Origin: Flavobacteriales bacterium | Lineage (GTDB): Bacteria; Bacteroidota; Bacteroidia; Flavobacteriales_D; Crocinitomicaceae | Assembly (NCBI GenBank): GCA_947460825.1 | Contig: CANHHA010000017.1 | Location: 1-55,992, forward strand | Length of the DNA stretch: 55,992 nt | Reading direction: 5' to 3' | Shown: positions 27,952-36,089 of the stretch, piece after piece | Numbering within the stretch: position 1 is the first letter of the stretch | Layout: each line of letters starts with the position of its first letter | Translations under genes and position numbers: made by a program | The notes under the pieces: generated by a model | The model's database searches: none | What the model was told of the DNA's origin: nothing | The model's input: the letters and a program-made list of their open reading frames with translations, nothing else

Positions 27952-29232
27952 ATGAAAACGCGTTTAATTTTAATCGGATTATTGATGAGTTTGGGCGTAT
28001 CTGCTCAGCGTATTCTTATTGTGAATGGTCATCTACATCCCGTCGTAGGTCAAGAAATTACGGCATCACTGCTGGAAATGGTGGATGGAAAAATCACAGG
28101 CATTAAAAATGCTCTTTCATCTACCTATATTGCCAAAGATTGGGATACAATCATAGACGCCACGGGTCAACACGTATATCCTGGATTCGTGGCACCTAAC
28201 AGCACCTTGGGGTTGACGGAAGTAGATGCCATTCGCGCGTCAAACGACTACAATGAGGTTGGTGAATTTAATCCGCATGTGCGGGCACAAATTGCTTTTA
28301 ATGCAGAATCCAAAGTGGTTGAAACTGTAAAAACCAACGGAGTACTCTTGGTTCAAAGTACGCCAAGAGGAGGGTATATTTCTGGCACCTCATCAGTAAT
28401 GTTCATGGGGGGATGGAATTGGGAGGATGCTACAGTGAAACCAAACGATGGCATCCATGTAAATTGGCCAAGTACCGCTTACGGCGGGGGGTGGTGGGCC
28501 GAACCCGCACCCAAGTACAAAAATGAACAGTATACCAAAGAACTAAATGAACTCAAGCAATTCTTTCTATTAGCACAATCCTATGCGAACGCTAAAACTA
28601 TAGCCTTCGATCAACGTCTTGACGCCATGAGAGCTTGTTTTATCGGGTCAAAGCGTGTCTATTTTCACGCCAATGATGCCCAACAAATTATTGATCTTCT
28701 GGCTTTTGTACAAGAGTTTCAAATTCCTTATCCTGTGCTAGTTGGCGGGGACGATGCACACTTGCTCGGTCAGCGATTTATCGATGCCGACATCCCCGTG
28801 ATGATTCAACGCCTGCATCGCCTGCCGGAACATGATGAGGACCCTGTAGATTTACCCTATCGCCTTCCAGCAATCCTCGCCAAAATGGGAGTGTTATTTT
28901 GCTTGCAAAATGAAGGAGGAATGGAAGCTATGAATGCACGAAACTTGCCGTTTTTGGCCGGTACCGCTATGGCCTATGGGTTAACTGAAGAACAAGCGTT
29001 ACAAGCAATTACGATTAATTCATGTAAGATTTTAGGGATTGATCAAGAATTTGGAAGTATCGAGGTCGGTAAATCTGCGACCATATTCGTCTCTAAAGGC
29101 CCTGCCCTAGACATGAAAACCAATGACGTCACCACCATAGTCATGGACGGAAAAATTCAGAGTACCGTTAACTTTCAGGAAACACTTTACTTGAAATACA
29201 AGGAAAAGTATCAGTCAAATACAAGGGACTAA
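27952..29232 (+). CDS. Secreted amidohydrolase-like protein, metal motif degenerate
   Basis: 426 aa with signal peptide (RLILIGLLMSLGVSAQ). The framework of an amidohydrolase is clear: ILIVNGHLHPVVGQEI, ATGQHVYPGFVAPNSTLGL, and near the C-terminus ITINSCKILGIDQEFGSIEVG. The position where active members have HxH after PGF reads APN, so the first metal site appears lost. Histidines occur later (YFHANDAQ, GGDDAHLLG). It follows the 1011-aa protein by one base and overlaps the 3' end of the convergent DUF3127 gene by 4 bp. It may be a partner subunit for the upstream enzyme and not a catalyst itself. Confidence 0.85.
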   Translation: MKTRLILIGLLMSLGVSAQRILIVNGHLHPVVGQEITASLLEMVDGKITGIKNALSSTYIAKDWDTIIDATGQHVYPGFVAPNSTLGLTEVDAIRASNDYNEVGEFNPHVRAQIAFNAESKVVETVKTNGVLLVQSTPRGGYISGTSSVMFMGGWNWEDATVKPNDGIHVNWPSTAYGGGWWAEPAPKYKNEQYTKELNELKQFFLLAQSYANAKTIAFDQRLDAMRACFIGSKRVYFHANDAQQIIDLLAFVQEFQIPYPVLVGGDDAHLLGQRFIDADIPVMIQRLHRLPEHDEDPVDLPYRLPAILAKMGVLFCLQNEGGMEAMNARNLPFLAGTAMAYGLTEEQALQAITINSCKILGIDQEFGSIEVGKSATIFVSKGPALDMKTNDVTTIVMDGKIQSTVNFQETLYLKYKEKYQSNTRD

Positions 29233-29636
29233 AACGGCAGGTCGTCGGATTCTTCGGCAGTAGATTCGAGTGGACTTTGCGTATTAGTTGTGTTTGAAAG
29301 ACCAAAATCACTCATACCACTAGGTGCAGCGGAAGGAGCTTGTCCGGAAGCAGGCTCGATTCGCCAAGCCTCGATGGAGTTGAAATACTTGATTTCACCT
29401 TGTGGACTCGTCCATTCGCGACCTCTGATGTTGATGGCAACATCTACCATATCATTTACCTTGAATTGATCCAATAAACTACACTTGTCTCGCGTAGCTT
29501 GGAGTATAATATGTTGCGGATAATCACTCTCCATTCCGTCAGTAACTACGAATTCTCGTTTGGAGAATTTTTCCGTTACTTGCTGAGTTGGATGAATTAA
29601 TTTGATTCGTACGTTGGTTAATTTAAGCTGATTCAT
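29229..29636 (-). CDS. DUF3127 domain protein (OB-fold/SSB-like)
   Basis: 135 aa. The first ~100 residues match the DUF3127 pattern found across Bacteroidota (KFSKREFVVTD, YPQHIILQATRDKCSLLDQF, INIRGREWTSPQGEIKYFNS, IEAWRIE). The tail is low-complexity Ser/Pro/Glu-rich and ends in DDLPF, which resembles the acidic C-terminal tip of single-strand DNA-binding proteins. The ending is the main hint to a nucleic-acid role. It follows the flavin reductase gene by 9 bp in one operon. Confidence 0.85.
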   Translation of the reverse strand: MNQLKLTNVRIKLIHPTQQVTEKFSKREFVVTDGMESDYPQHIILQATRDKCSLLDQFKVNDMVDVAINIRGREWTSPQGEIKYFNSIEAWRIEPASGQAPSAAPSGMSDFGLSNTTNTQSPLESTAEESDDLPF

Positions 29637-29645
29637 ATCGATTTG

Positions 29646-30539
29646 TTAATGATTAAAACTCAGAAGCGTTTGCCATGCTTCTGTTAATTTATTTGCAGTT
29701 AATAATTCTTTGGCTCGTTCATGTAATTCCCTTTCTAATCGCGCAGCATTATCTACATGCGTCATGAAAAGGTCACTCAGTTCGGTAAGCTTGTATTCGT
29801 TTACCTCGGTTTCGTCGGGCAAATGCTCTATCCCTGCCAATCGCGCCAAGTCACTTACCGATAAAACGCTGCTCTTTAATAAGTCAGATGGAAGTGCATC
29901 ATACCCAATTCCACAGGTGGTGATTGGTTTTTTAATTTCAAACATACTGTTCGCATCGGCACGACAATACCAATCTCCTCCCATGCGGGAAACCAAGTCG
30001 ATTTTATGGGCATCTATTTGTTGATTGGCATCCAGTATCGCCTCATCAATGTGCATTCTGACCACCTCACAAATGATTAAATTCCCTGCGCCACCCTCAG
30101 AACCTAATTCAATAACTTCATTGACTTTACATTCAAATTGAACTGGAGATTCTTTCACCCGAAACGGTTTCACCACTTCAGAGGCGAGCGGCGTAAGGCC
30201 AGCCTTTTCGAATTCACTAATCCCGGGAGCATAAGGCGAACTGGCTAAACTTACCTGCTCCACCATGGCGTAGGTAACAACATTGATGACTACTTCTGGG
30301 TGGGCTTTTGCATTCGTGTAGGTGTCCTTCACCGAATTTGTTCTTCCCGAACGAGCAGGGGAAAAAATCAAAATCGGGGGATTTGCACTGAAAACGTTAA
30401 AGAAACTAAAAGGAGCTAGGTTCTTGTTGCCATTTAAATCAATGGTTGATGCCAATGCAATAGGCCTTGGGCCCACCGATCCAAGCAGGTAGTGATGCAG
30501 TTTCTGCACCGTTATATCAGACGGAGAAATGCTTAACAT
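29646..30539 (-). CDS. Flavin reductase-like FMN-binding protein
   Basis: 297 aa. The flavin-reductase-like split-barrel is visible at about aa 10-200: LLGSVGPRPIALASTIDLNG, LAPFSFFNVFSANPPILIFS, GRTNSVKDT, EVVINVVTY, KESPVQFECKV, GNLIICEVV. Such proteins bind FMN and reduce it with NAD(P)H, or use it as cofactor. About 80 C-terminal residues are extra and helical (LARLAGIEHLPDETEVNEYK). A longer frame starting at 30599 is ruled out: the -7 element TAATTTTG at 30553-30546 lies inside it. The substrate is unknown. Confidence 0.87.
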   Translation of the reverse strand: MLSISPSDITVQKLHHYLLGSVGPRPIALASTIDLNGNKNLAPFSFFNVFSANPPILIFSPARSGRTNSVKDTYTNAKAHPEVVINVVTYAMVEQVSLASSPYAPGISEFEKAGLTPLASEVVKPFRVKESPVQFECKVNEVIELGSEGGAGNLIICEVVRMHIDEAILDANQQIDAHKIDLVSRMGGDWYCRADANSMFEIKKPITTCGIGYDALPSDLLKSSVLSVSDLARLAGIEHLPDETEVNEYKLTELSDLFMTHVDNAARLERELHERAKELLTANKLTEAWQTLLSFNH

Positions 30540-30545
30540 GAGAAA

Positions 30546-30553
30546 CAAAATTA
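30546..30553 (-). promoter_or_regulatory. -7 element TAATTTTG
   Basis: Exact TAnnTTTG match 6 nt before the ATG at 30539 on the minus strand. It fixes the start of the flavin reductase gene. Confidence 0.5.
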
Positions 30554-30608
30554 ATAACAAATTTGGGTCAATATCCATATGTTTCGGTTTGTTATTCACA
30601 ATTTAATT

Positions 30609-30616
30609 TAATTTTA
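30609..30616 (+). promoter_or_regulatory. -7 element TAATTTTA
   Basis: TAnnTTTA variant 8 nt before the ATG of the MORN protein gene at 30625. Confidence 0.35.
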
Positions 30617-30624
30617 CGACTACT

Positions 30625-31467
30625 ATGAAGGTTCGATTTTTGCTATTTATTGTTGCCTACGTTGGTTTGTTGACACAGGCTGTTTACGGTCAAAACCTAA
30701 GGGATGAAGACGGCAAAAAACACGGTAAATGGGTGGTTAAGGGAGTAGATCGTCCGAAATCCGGCTTTGCATCCAATGCCATAATCGAAGAAGGAACATA
30801 CCATCACGGGCGTAAAACTGGCGTTTGGATTAAGTACAATAAAGATGGGAAAACGGTCAAGCTGAAAGGAAACTATGTGAATAATAGGCCGAATGGTAGT
30901 TATACACGCTATTTTTCAAACGGAAAAATAAAAGAAAAAGGAAGCTTTGGGGATAACGCTTATTCCGGTGAGTTGATTCGCTACCATGAGAATGGAACTA
31001 TCGCATACCAAGCTACTTTTGATGGTGAGGGACATGAAACAGGGACTGTTAAGCACTATTACGAAAACGGTCAGTTAGAAGCTTCATATGGACTTAAAAA
31101 AGGAAAGGTAGAAGGAGTGTATACCCAATATAATGAAGACGGGACTGTGCGCTTGTCTAGCAAGTTTAGTGGGGGAAAAGTTACTGAAACTGTGAAGAAA
31201 CAAGCGGTGAAACAACCCGATGCACATACCGAACCCGAATCAAACGAACCACCACCCGCGGTAACGAATCCAATCACTAAAGGGGTTACCTTCTTTTCAG
31301 AAGGATATAACAAAGTGTATAATGAAAATGACGAAATTTGGTTGGATGGTAATTTTAAAGCAGGTCAACTGTATGATGGAAAAGTTTACGTGTACAACGC
31401 CGATGGAATTTTAAAGAAAATAAAAATATACAAGGATGGTAAATTTCACTCCTTGGGACAACTTTAA
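30625..31467 (+). CDS. Secreted MORN-type (MORN_2/YwqK-like) repeat protein
   Basis: 280 aa with signal peptide (FLLFIVAYVGLLTQAVYGQ). At least six MORN_2-like repeats of about 23 residues: GKKHGKWVVKG, GTYHHGRKTGVWIKY, GNYVNNRPNGSYTRYFSNGK, HETGTVKHYYENGQLEASYG, KGKVEGVYTQYNEDGTVRL, and one near the C-terminus after a Pro-rich linker (TEPESNEPPPAVTNP). MORN_2 repeats form beta hairpins; Bacteroidota members are often labelled YwqK antitoxin but there is no toxin gene here. Role unknown. It lies 12 bp before fabD. Confidence 0.85.
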   Translation: MKVRFLLFIVAYVGLLTQAVYGQNLRDEDGKKHGKWVVKGVDRPKSGFASNAIIEEGTYHHGRKTGVWIKYNKDGKTVKLKGNYVNNRPNGSYTRYFSNGKIKEKGSFGDNAYSGELIRYHENGTIAYQATFDGEGHETGTVKHYYENGQLEASYGLKKGKVEGVYTQYNEDGTVRLSSKFSGGKVTETVKKQAVKQPDAHTEPESNEPPPAVTNPITKGVTFFSEGYNKVYNENDEIWLDGNFKAGQLYDGKVYVYNADGILKKIKIYKDGKFHSLGQL

Positions 31468-31479
31468 CCTATAATTATT

Positions 31480-32364
31480 ATGAGAGCATATGTTTTTCCT
31501 GGGCAAGGTGCCCAGTTCAGTGGAATGGGAAAAGAGTTATTTGATTCGAGTGCCAATGCCAAGCAGTTATTTCATCGAGCAAATGAAGTGCTCGGTTTTG
31601 ATATTGCTGCTGTTATGTTTGAAGGTTCTGAGGAAGCCCTAAAACAAACGAATGTTACACAGCCCGCGATTTTTATTCATTCTACCATTTTAGCAGCATG
31701 TCTTGCAGATTCATTTAAACCGGATATGGTCGCAGGACACTCTTTGGGTGAATTTTCTGCCTTAGTGGCGAATAAAACCCTGAGTTTTGAAGATGGTCTC
31801 CGTCTGGTGAGCGCCCGCGCTGCGGCCATGCAAAAAGCCTGTGAACTCATCCCATCTACCATGGCAGCAATTCTAGGCCTAGAAGACCAGGTGGTGGAAG
31901 AGATATGTAGCCACATTGATGGAGTGGTGGTGCCAGCAAATTACAATTGTCCCGGACAATTGGTGATTTCTGGTGAATTAAAAGCGGTTGAAGAAGCATG
32001 CGCTAAACTTACTGCGGCAGGAGCTAAGCGCGCGTTGATACTCCAGGTTGGAGGAGCCTTTCATTCCCCACTTATGGAACCGGCGCGTGCAGAATTAGCC
32101 TCCGCTATCGAATCAACACAGTTTAACGCACCCATTTGCCCCATTTATCAAAATGTGAATGCGCTCCCGGTTACCGACCCGACCCTGATAAAAGCAAATT
32201 TATTAGCACAACTTACAGCCCCTGTGAAATGGACTCAAATCATGATGGCCATGAATGACCATGGACTTTCGGAAGTAATTGAGGTAGGGCCAGGCAAGGT
32301 GCTTCAAGGGCTTTTCAAAAAAATTAACCGAGAGTTGCCCGTTTCCTCCGCAAGTATCGGTTAG
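31480..32364 (+). CDS. fabD: Malonyl-CoA:ACP acyltransferase
   Basis: 294 aa. It transfers malonyl from CoA to acyl carrier protein, the first committed step of fatty acid chain elongation. The N-terminus RAYVFPGQGAQFSGMG is diagnostic. The catalytic Ser88 lies in AGHSLGEFSA, and GAFHSPLM carries the catalytic His near aa 200. The end EVGPGKVLQGLFKKI is standard. Complete and of usual length. No other fab gene is nearby. Confidence 0.96.
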   Translation: MRAYVFPGQGAQFSGMGKELFDSSANAKQLFHRANEVLGFDIAAVMFEGSEEALKQTNVTQPAIFIHSTILAACLADSFKPDMVAGHSLGEFSALVANKTLSFEDGLRLVSARAAAMQKACELIPSTMAAILGLEDQVVEEICSHIDGVVVPANYNCPGQLVISGELKAVEEACAKLTAAGAKRALILQVGGAFHSPLMEPARAELASAIESTQFNAPICPIYQNVNALPVTDPTLIKANLLAQLTAPVKWTQIMMAMNDHGLSEVIEVGPGKVLQGLFKKINRELPVSSASIG

Positions 32365-32410
32365 GTTATTAGTTTTTTTTCGTTACCTTTCTAATCAAAT
32401 ATTAGAAATC

Positions 32411-33109
32411 ATGAAAAAAACCTTAACCCTATTAGCGAGTATTTTGGTGTCACAATTATTCGCACAATCCGCACTCGGAGATGCCATTGGAACTGTTTTA
32501 GATGCGGATTCAAAACAACCCATGGAATACATTAAAGCGGTTATCCTGGATCAAGGAAAGAAATATCAAGCCATGACCGATAAAGACGGTCGATTTAGAA
32601 TTTCAGCCATTCCCGCGGGTACGTATAATGTGTTTTTGGTGTTTGGCAGAGATACCTCCCAAACTTACGCGGTTGATATTCCAATAGAATCCTATGGAAA
32701 TATAGGTTCCGTTGAATTTAAACCGAAGGGTGTAATGAAGGATGAAATTGTCGTAAAAGAACGCTTACGATTGAGAATGGGGGAGTTACCAACACCCGAA
32801 TTAACGGAAAAAGACATTAAACACAATCCGAACAAATTCAGCATTGCTACGATGGCCACCCAAATGTCTTCGGAAATTAAAATGGCGGATGACGGGGAGT
32901 TAATGTTTCGTGGCGCTCGAAAAGGAGACATGATTTACGTACTAGATGGCGTTAAATTGCAGGATGTTTATAATGTCCCAAGCTGCTCTATAAATCGCAT
33001 GATGGTATACACTGGTGGGTTACCCGCGAAATACGGCGACACCTTAGGTGGAGCAATCGTTGTGGAAACCTACGGGTACTTTGACTTACTGCGCCAACGA
33101 GCAGATTAA
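32411..33109 (+). CDS. Carboxypeptidase-regulatory plus TonB plug domain protein without barrel
   Basis: 232 aa. Signal peptide (KTLTLLASILVSQLFAQ). Residues about 25-105 form a carboxypeptidase-regulatory-like domain (GTVLDADSKQPMEYIKAVIL, GRFRISAIPAGTYNVFLVFG). Residues about 120-225 match a TonB-dependent receptor plug: FRGARKGDMIYVLDGVKLQD, NRMMVYTGGLPAKYGDTLGG, AIVVETYGY. The gene then stops; a full receptor would continue with a 22-strand barrel of 500 or more residues. No barrel remnant follows, only the convergent truA. It may therefore be a free plug-like periplasmic or lipid-side factor, not a truncated gene. Confidence 0.8.
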   Translation: MKKTLTLLASILVSQLFAQSALGDAIGTVLDADSKQPMEYIKAVILDQGKKYQAMTDKDGRFRISAIPAGTYNVFLVFGRDTSQTYAVDIPIESYGNIGSVEFKPKGVMKDEIVVKERLRLRMGELPTPELTEKDIKHNPNKFSIATMATQMSSEIKMADDGELMFRGARKGDMIYVLDGVKLQDVYNVPSCSINRMMVYTGGLPAKYGDTLGGAIVVETYGYFDLLRQRAD

Positions 33110-33834
33110 TATAAAATCTCCCAAAGAAATAAGCCCTTAGCAGGGACAGATAAAGCTGCCTCTTGGCGGCTTTTTTTGGCTAAAATTATGGGAAGAGATT
33201 CCGGTGTAATATTTCCAATACCCACTTCCATTAAGGTTCCAACCATGGCTCGTACCATATTGCGCAGAAAACGGTTCGCACTTACTTGAAACATGTAACC
33301 TTCAGCAGTTTCTTCCCAGTGAGCATTGAACACCTCACAGAGGGTTGTTTTAACATCCGTATCCCCTTTGGCAAAAGAGGCGAAATCCTGTTGGCCTATT
33401 AAGGATTTACAGGCATCGTTCATGGCTTGTATGTTTAAAGGCCGTTCGTATACCCAACAAAATCTGTCATTGAACGGCGACTTTTCTTTAGCGATGAAAT
33501 AACGGTAGGTACGCTTTTTTGCATCGAATCTCGCGTGTTGCTCATTGTAAAGTGCATCAATGATTTTAATGTCATTTGGCAGCATTTTATTGAGCTTGTA
33601 TCGCAGTTCCGACAGGTTAAAAGCCGGAAGTTCAATATGAAAAAAATACTGCTTAGCATGAACTCCAGTGTCCGTTCTGCCACAGCCAACAATACCTACG
33701 GGCTTATTTCCATTCAATTTAGTAAGCGCATTCTCTATTGTGCCTTGAACCGTTGACGCGTTCGGTTGTATTTGCCAGCCACTGTAAGCCGTACCATCAT
33801 AGCAAATCTCCATAAAAATCCGCTGCTTTTCCAT
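33106..33834 (-). CDS. truA: tRNA pseudouridine(38-40) synthase
   Basis: 242 aa. It converts U38-U40 in the tRNA anticodon arm to pseudouridine. Visible are CYDGTAYSGWQIQPN, the catalytic Asp55 in GCGRTDTGVHA, KRTYRYFI and SANRFLRNMVRAMVGTL. The end overlaps the plug gene by 4 bp. Upstream, GACCTTTG 5 nt before the ATG is a weak -7 match. Confidence 0.95.
   Translation of the reverse strand: MEKQRIFMEICYDGTAYSGWQIQPNASTVQGTIENALTKLNGNKPVGIVGCGRTDTGVHAKQYFFHIELPAFNLSELRYKLNKMLPNDIKIIDALYNEQHARFDAKKRTYRYFIAKEKSPFNDRFCWVYERPLNIQAMNDACKSLIGQQDFASFAKGDTDVKTTLCEVFNAHWEETAEGYMFQVSANRFLRNMVRAMVGTLMEVGIGNITPESLPIILAKKSRQEAALSVPAKGLFLWEILY
33155..33177 (+). terminator. Rho-independent terminator for the plug gene
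   Basis: GCTGCC (33155-33160), a TCTT loop, GGCGGC (33165-33170) and seven T. The stem has six pairs with one G-T. It is downstream of the plus-strand plug gene and lies inside the 3' part of truA on the other strand. Confidence 0.6.
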
Positions 33835-33930
33835 GTCGCAAAGGTCTGTTTTATTTGGTAAGCAACCAAGATTATATTATTCCGTAATCTATTTTCAATG
33901 GGCTTCTTGGGAAATATTTGAATATTAGTG

Positions 33931-33938
33931 TAACTTTA
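33931..33938 (+). promoter_or_regulatory. -7 element TAACTTTA
   Basis: TAnnTTTA variant 30 nt before the ATG of the 706-aa adhesin gene. Confidence 0.35.
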
Positions 33939-33968
33939 CGGGGCAGAAATGAGTATTGAAAATACTTT

Positions 33969-36089
33969 ATGATTAGAAATTTACGATTCTTCTTCTTGTT
34001 CTTATGTTTTACAGGTTTGGGTAATTCGATGGTTACGATGGCCCAATGTCCGCTTGCGCCTGTAATAACTGCCCTTGTTCAGCCTACGTGTACCAACTCC
34101 ACGGCTACCGCAACATTGGTTGGTTTACCAAATGGTAACTGGGACTTGTATGCGATTCCTTCAGGCGCACCAATGCCTCCTCCGTTTCCCCTGCCAACAC
34201 AATCAGGCTCAGGCTCAACAGCTACCGTTGGTAATTTGTCCCCTGGCACAGCGTATACATTCATCTATATCGAGACGAATGTGCCATGCACATCAGCGGT
34301 CTCTAGTACAGTAAATATCAACGCTATTCCTTCCAACCCCCCAGCCCCCATTGCTGGTGTCGTACAACAACCAAACTGTGCACCAGGTGTTACAACGGGT
34401 ACCGTACCATTATCGAATTTACCAACCACAGGACAATGGACAATCACTGCAACAGGTCCTGGCCCAACTACGTTTACTCAAACAGGCATTGGTCCTAATT
34501 TTAGCTTTACAAACCTACCGATTGGTTCATATACGTTTACTGTTACGTTGATTTCTTCGGCATGTACTTCTGTTCCGTCAAACAATGTATTCGTTAATGC
34601 ACCAATCAATCCAAGCGCACCTCAGGTAGGAGTCATACAAAATCCAACATGTGCCTCAAATACGGGTAGTGTATTTTTGTCAGGCCTACCTTCAACAGGA
34701 ACTTGGACCTTGAATGCGTCGCCTGGTTCATTTTCTCAAACAGGATCTGGAACAACAGCAACTTTCACTGGATTACCTGCCGGTGTGAGTTACCTGTTTA
34801 CAGTAACAAATAATCAAAGTTGTACTTCAGGATTTAGCACCAGTGCAACGATTGGTAATGCGCTAACTATTCCACCGGTACCAACAGCAACCGTAGTACA
34901 ACCAAACTGTCCTCAACCAACCGGCACCATTACGGTGACGGCTCCCATCGGTACAAATTATGTGTATTCCATTAACGGTGCAAATTTTCAATCTGGTACG
35001 ATGTTCACAAACGTTCCAGGAGGTGTTTATACCTTGTATGTTCAGGATACAACATCCAATTGCATTACTACCTCTCTGACTACGTATTTGGTTAACCCTA
35101 CACCCCAAGCACCAGTGGTGAGTATTGATTTCGTTAATAATGTGTCTTGCAATGGCGCAGCAGATGGATCCGCAGCTGTTCAGATAGATTCATTGGGAAC
35201 CCCGCCTTTTGTTTTCTCTTGGTCCCCAATTGGTGTAGCAAACGATACCGTTACAGGCCTTGCTCCCGGTAATTATAACATTGTTGTAGTAGATGCATTG
35301 AATTGTGTGGTCGTGCAAGGAATTACTATTATTCAGCCTCCTGTCCTCACCATTAGTGCTGATTCAACACCGATTGATTGTGCATCAGGCGTTTTAGGAA
35401 CCATGGATGTTACGGTGTCTGGTGGAACCGGTGCTTACAATTACCTCTGGACAAATGGAAATACCACAGACAGTATTTCAAACCTGAATATCGGAACCTA
35501 TGGGGTGAATGTAAGTGATGCAAACGGTTGTCAAATAGGAGCAACGGGCACTATTGGTATTGTAAATTCTTTACCGATAACCATGATTCCTGGAGATACC
35601 GTGATCAACCCTGAAACTTCGTTTATTGCCAATGTTTATGGTGGAACAATCTACGATTGGAGTCCCGTAGATGGCTTGTCTTGTACAGATTGCCCAAATC
35701 CAGTCATAACCCCAGATTCTACAATTACCTATTATGTACAGGTTGAAGATAATAATGGATGTCAAGGAGAAGACTCTTTGGTGGTAACCGTAAAATTGCT
35801 TTGTGGTGAGTTTTTTGTTCCTACGATTTTTAGTCCGAATGGTACAGGTCCGAAAGAAAATAATACCCTAAGGGTTTTTGGAAAAGCGGTATGCGTAAAA
35901 GATTTCGGATTTGTAATTTATGACCGTTGGGGGCAAAAGGTATTCGAGGCTACGAACATCAATGCTGAATGGGATGGGTTTTACAAAGGTCGGCCAGCGC
36001 AAGAAGGAAATTATGTGTATGATTTGAATGTACAATTGTACGACGATTCAATACTTCATAAATCAGGTAGTTTAACGTTGGTAAGATGA
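33969..36089 (+). CDS. T9SS type B SprB-like adhesin
   Basis: 706 aa with signal peptide (FFFLFLCFTGLGNSMVTMAQ). Residues 25-375 hold about five repeats of 75-85 residues, rich in Thr/Ser/Pro, with the recurrent pattern QPNC...TGTV..LPxTGxWT...G.SY.FTV. Two SprB-like repeats follow (VSCNGAADGSAAVQIDSLGT; DCASGVLGTMDVTVSGGTG), then a segment with ITMIPGDTVINPETSFIA. The type B sorting domain ends the protein: FFVPTIFSPNGTGPKENNTL, FGFVIYDRWGQKVFEA, AEWDGFYKGRPAQEGNYVY. The TGA overlaps the ATG of the PorP/SprF-like gene, the classic pair of a T9SS adhesin and its membrane partner. Confidence 0.9.
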   Translation: MIRNLRFFFLFLCFTGLGNSMVTMAQCPLAPVITALVQPTCTNSTATATLVGLPNGNWDLYAIPSGAPMPPPFPLPTQSGSGSTATVGNLSPGTAYTFIYIETNVPCTSAVSSTVNINAIPSNPPAPIAGVVQQPNCAPGVTTGTVPLSNLPTTGQWTITATGPGPTTFTQTGIGPNFSFTNLPIGSYTFTVTLISSACTSVPSNNVFVNAPINPSAPQVGVIQNPTCASNTGSVFLSGLPSTGTWTLNASPGSFSQTGSGTTATFTGLPAGVSYLFTVTNNQSCTSGFSTSATIGNALTIPPVPTATVVQPNCPQPTGTITVTAPIGTNYVYSINGANFQSGTMFTNVPGGVYTLYVQDTTSNCITTSLTTYLVNPTPQAPVVSIDFVNNVSCNGAADGSAAVQIDSLGTPPFVFSWSPIGVANDTVTGLAPGNYNIVVVDALNCVVVQGITIIQPPVLTISADSTPIDCASGVLGTMDVTVSGGTGAYNYLWTNGNTTDSISNLNIGTYGVNVSDANGCQIGATGTIGIVNSLPITMIPGDTVINPETSFIANVYGGTIYDWSPVDGLSCTDCPNPVITPDSTITYYVQVEDNNGCQGEDSLVVTVKLLCGEFFVPTIFSPNGTGPKENNTLRVFGKAVCVKDFGFVIYDRWGQKVFEATNINAEWDGFYKGRPAQEGNYVYDLNVQLYDDSILHKSGSLTLVR

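Noticed and set aside
30540..30599. Longer flavin reductase frame starting at 30599
   Set aside because: A -7 element TAATTTTG at 30553-30546 lies inside it, and the extra residues do not match the family.
32411..33109. Plug protein as a pseudogene of a TonB receptor
   Set aside because: No barrel remnant, frameshift or internal stop is seen, and a terminator follows directly, so a short functional gene is simpler.
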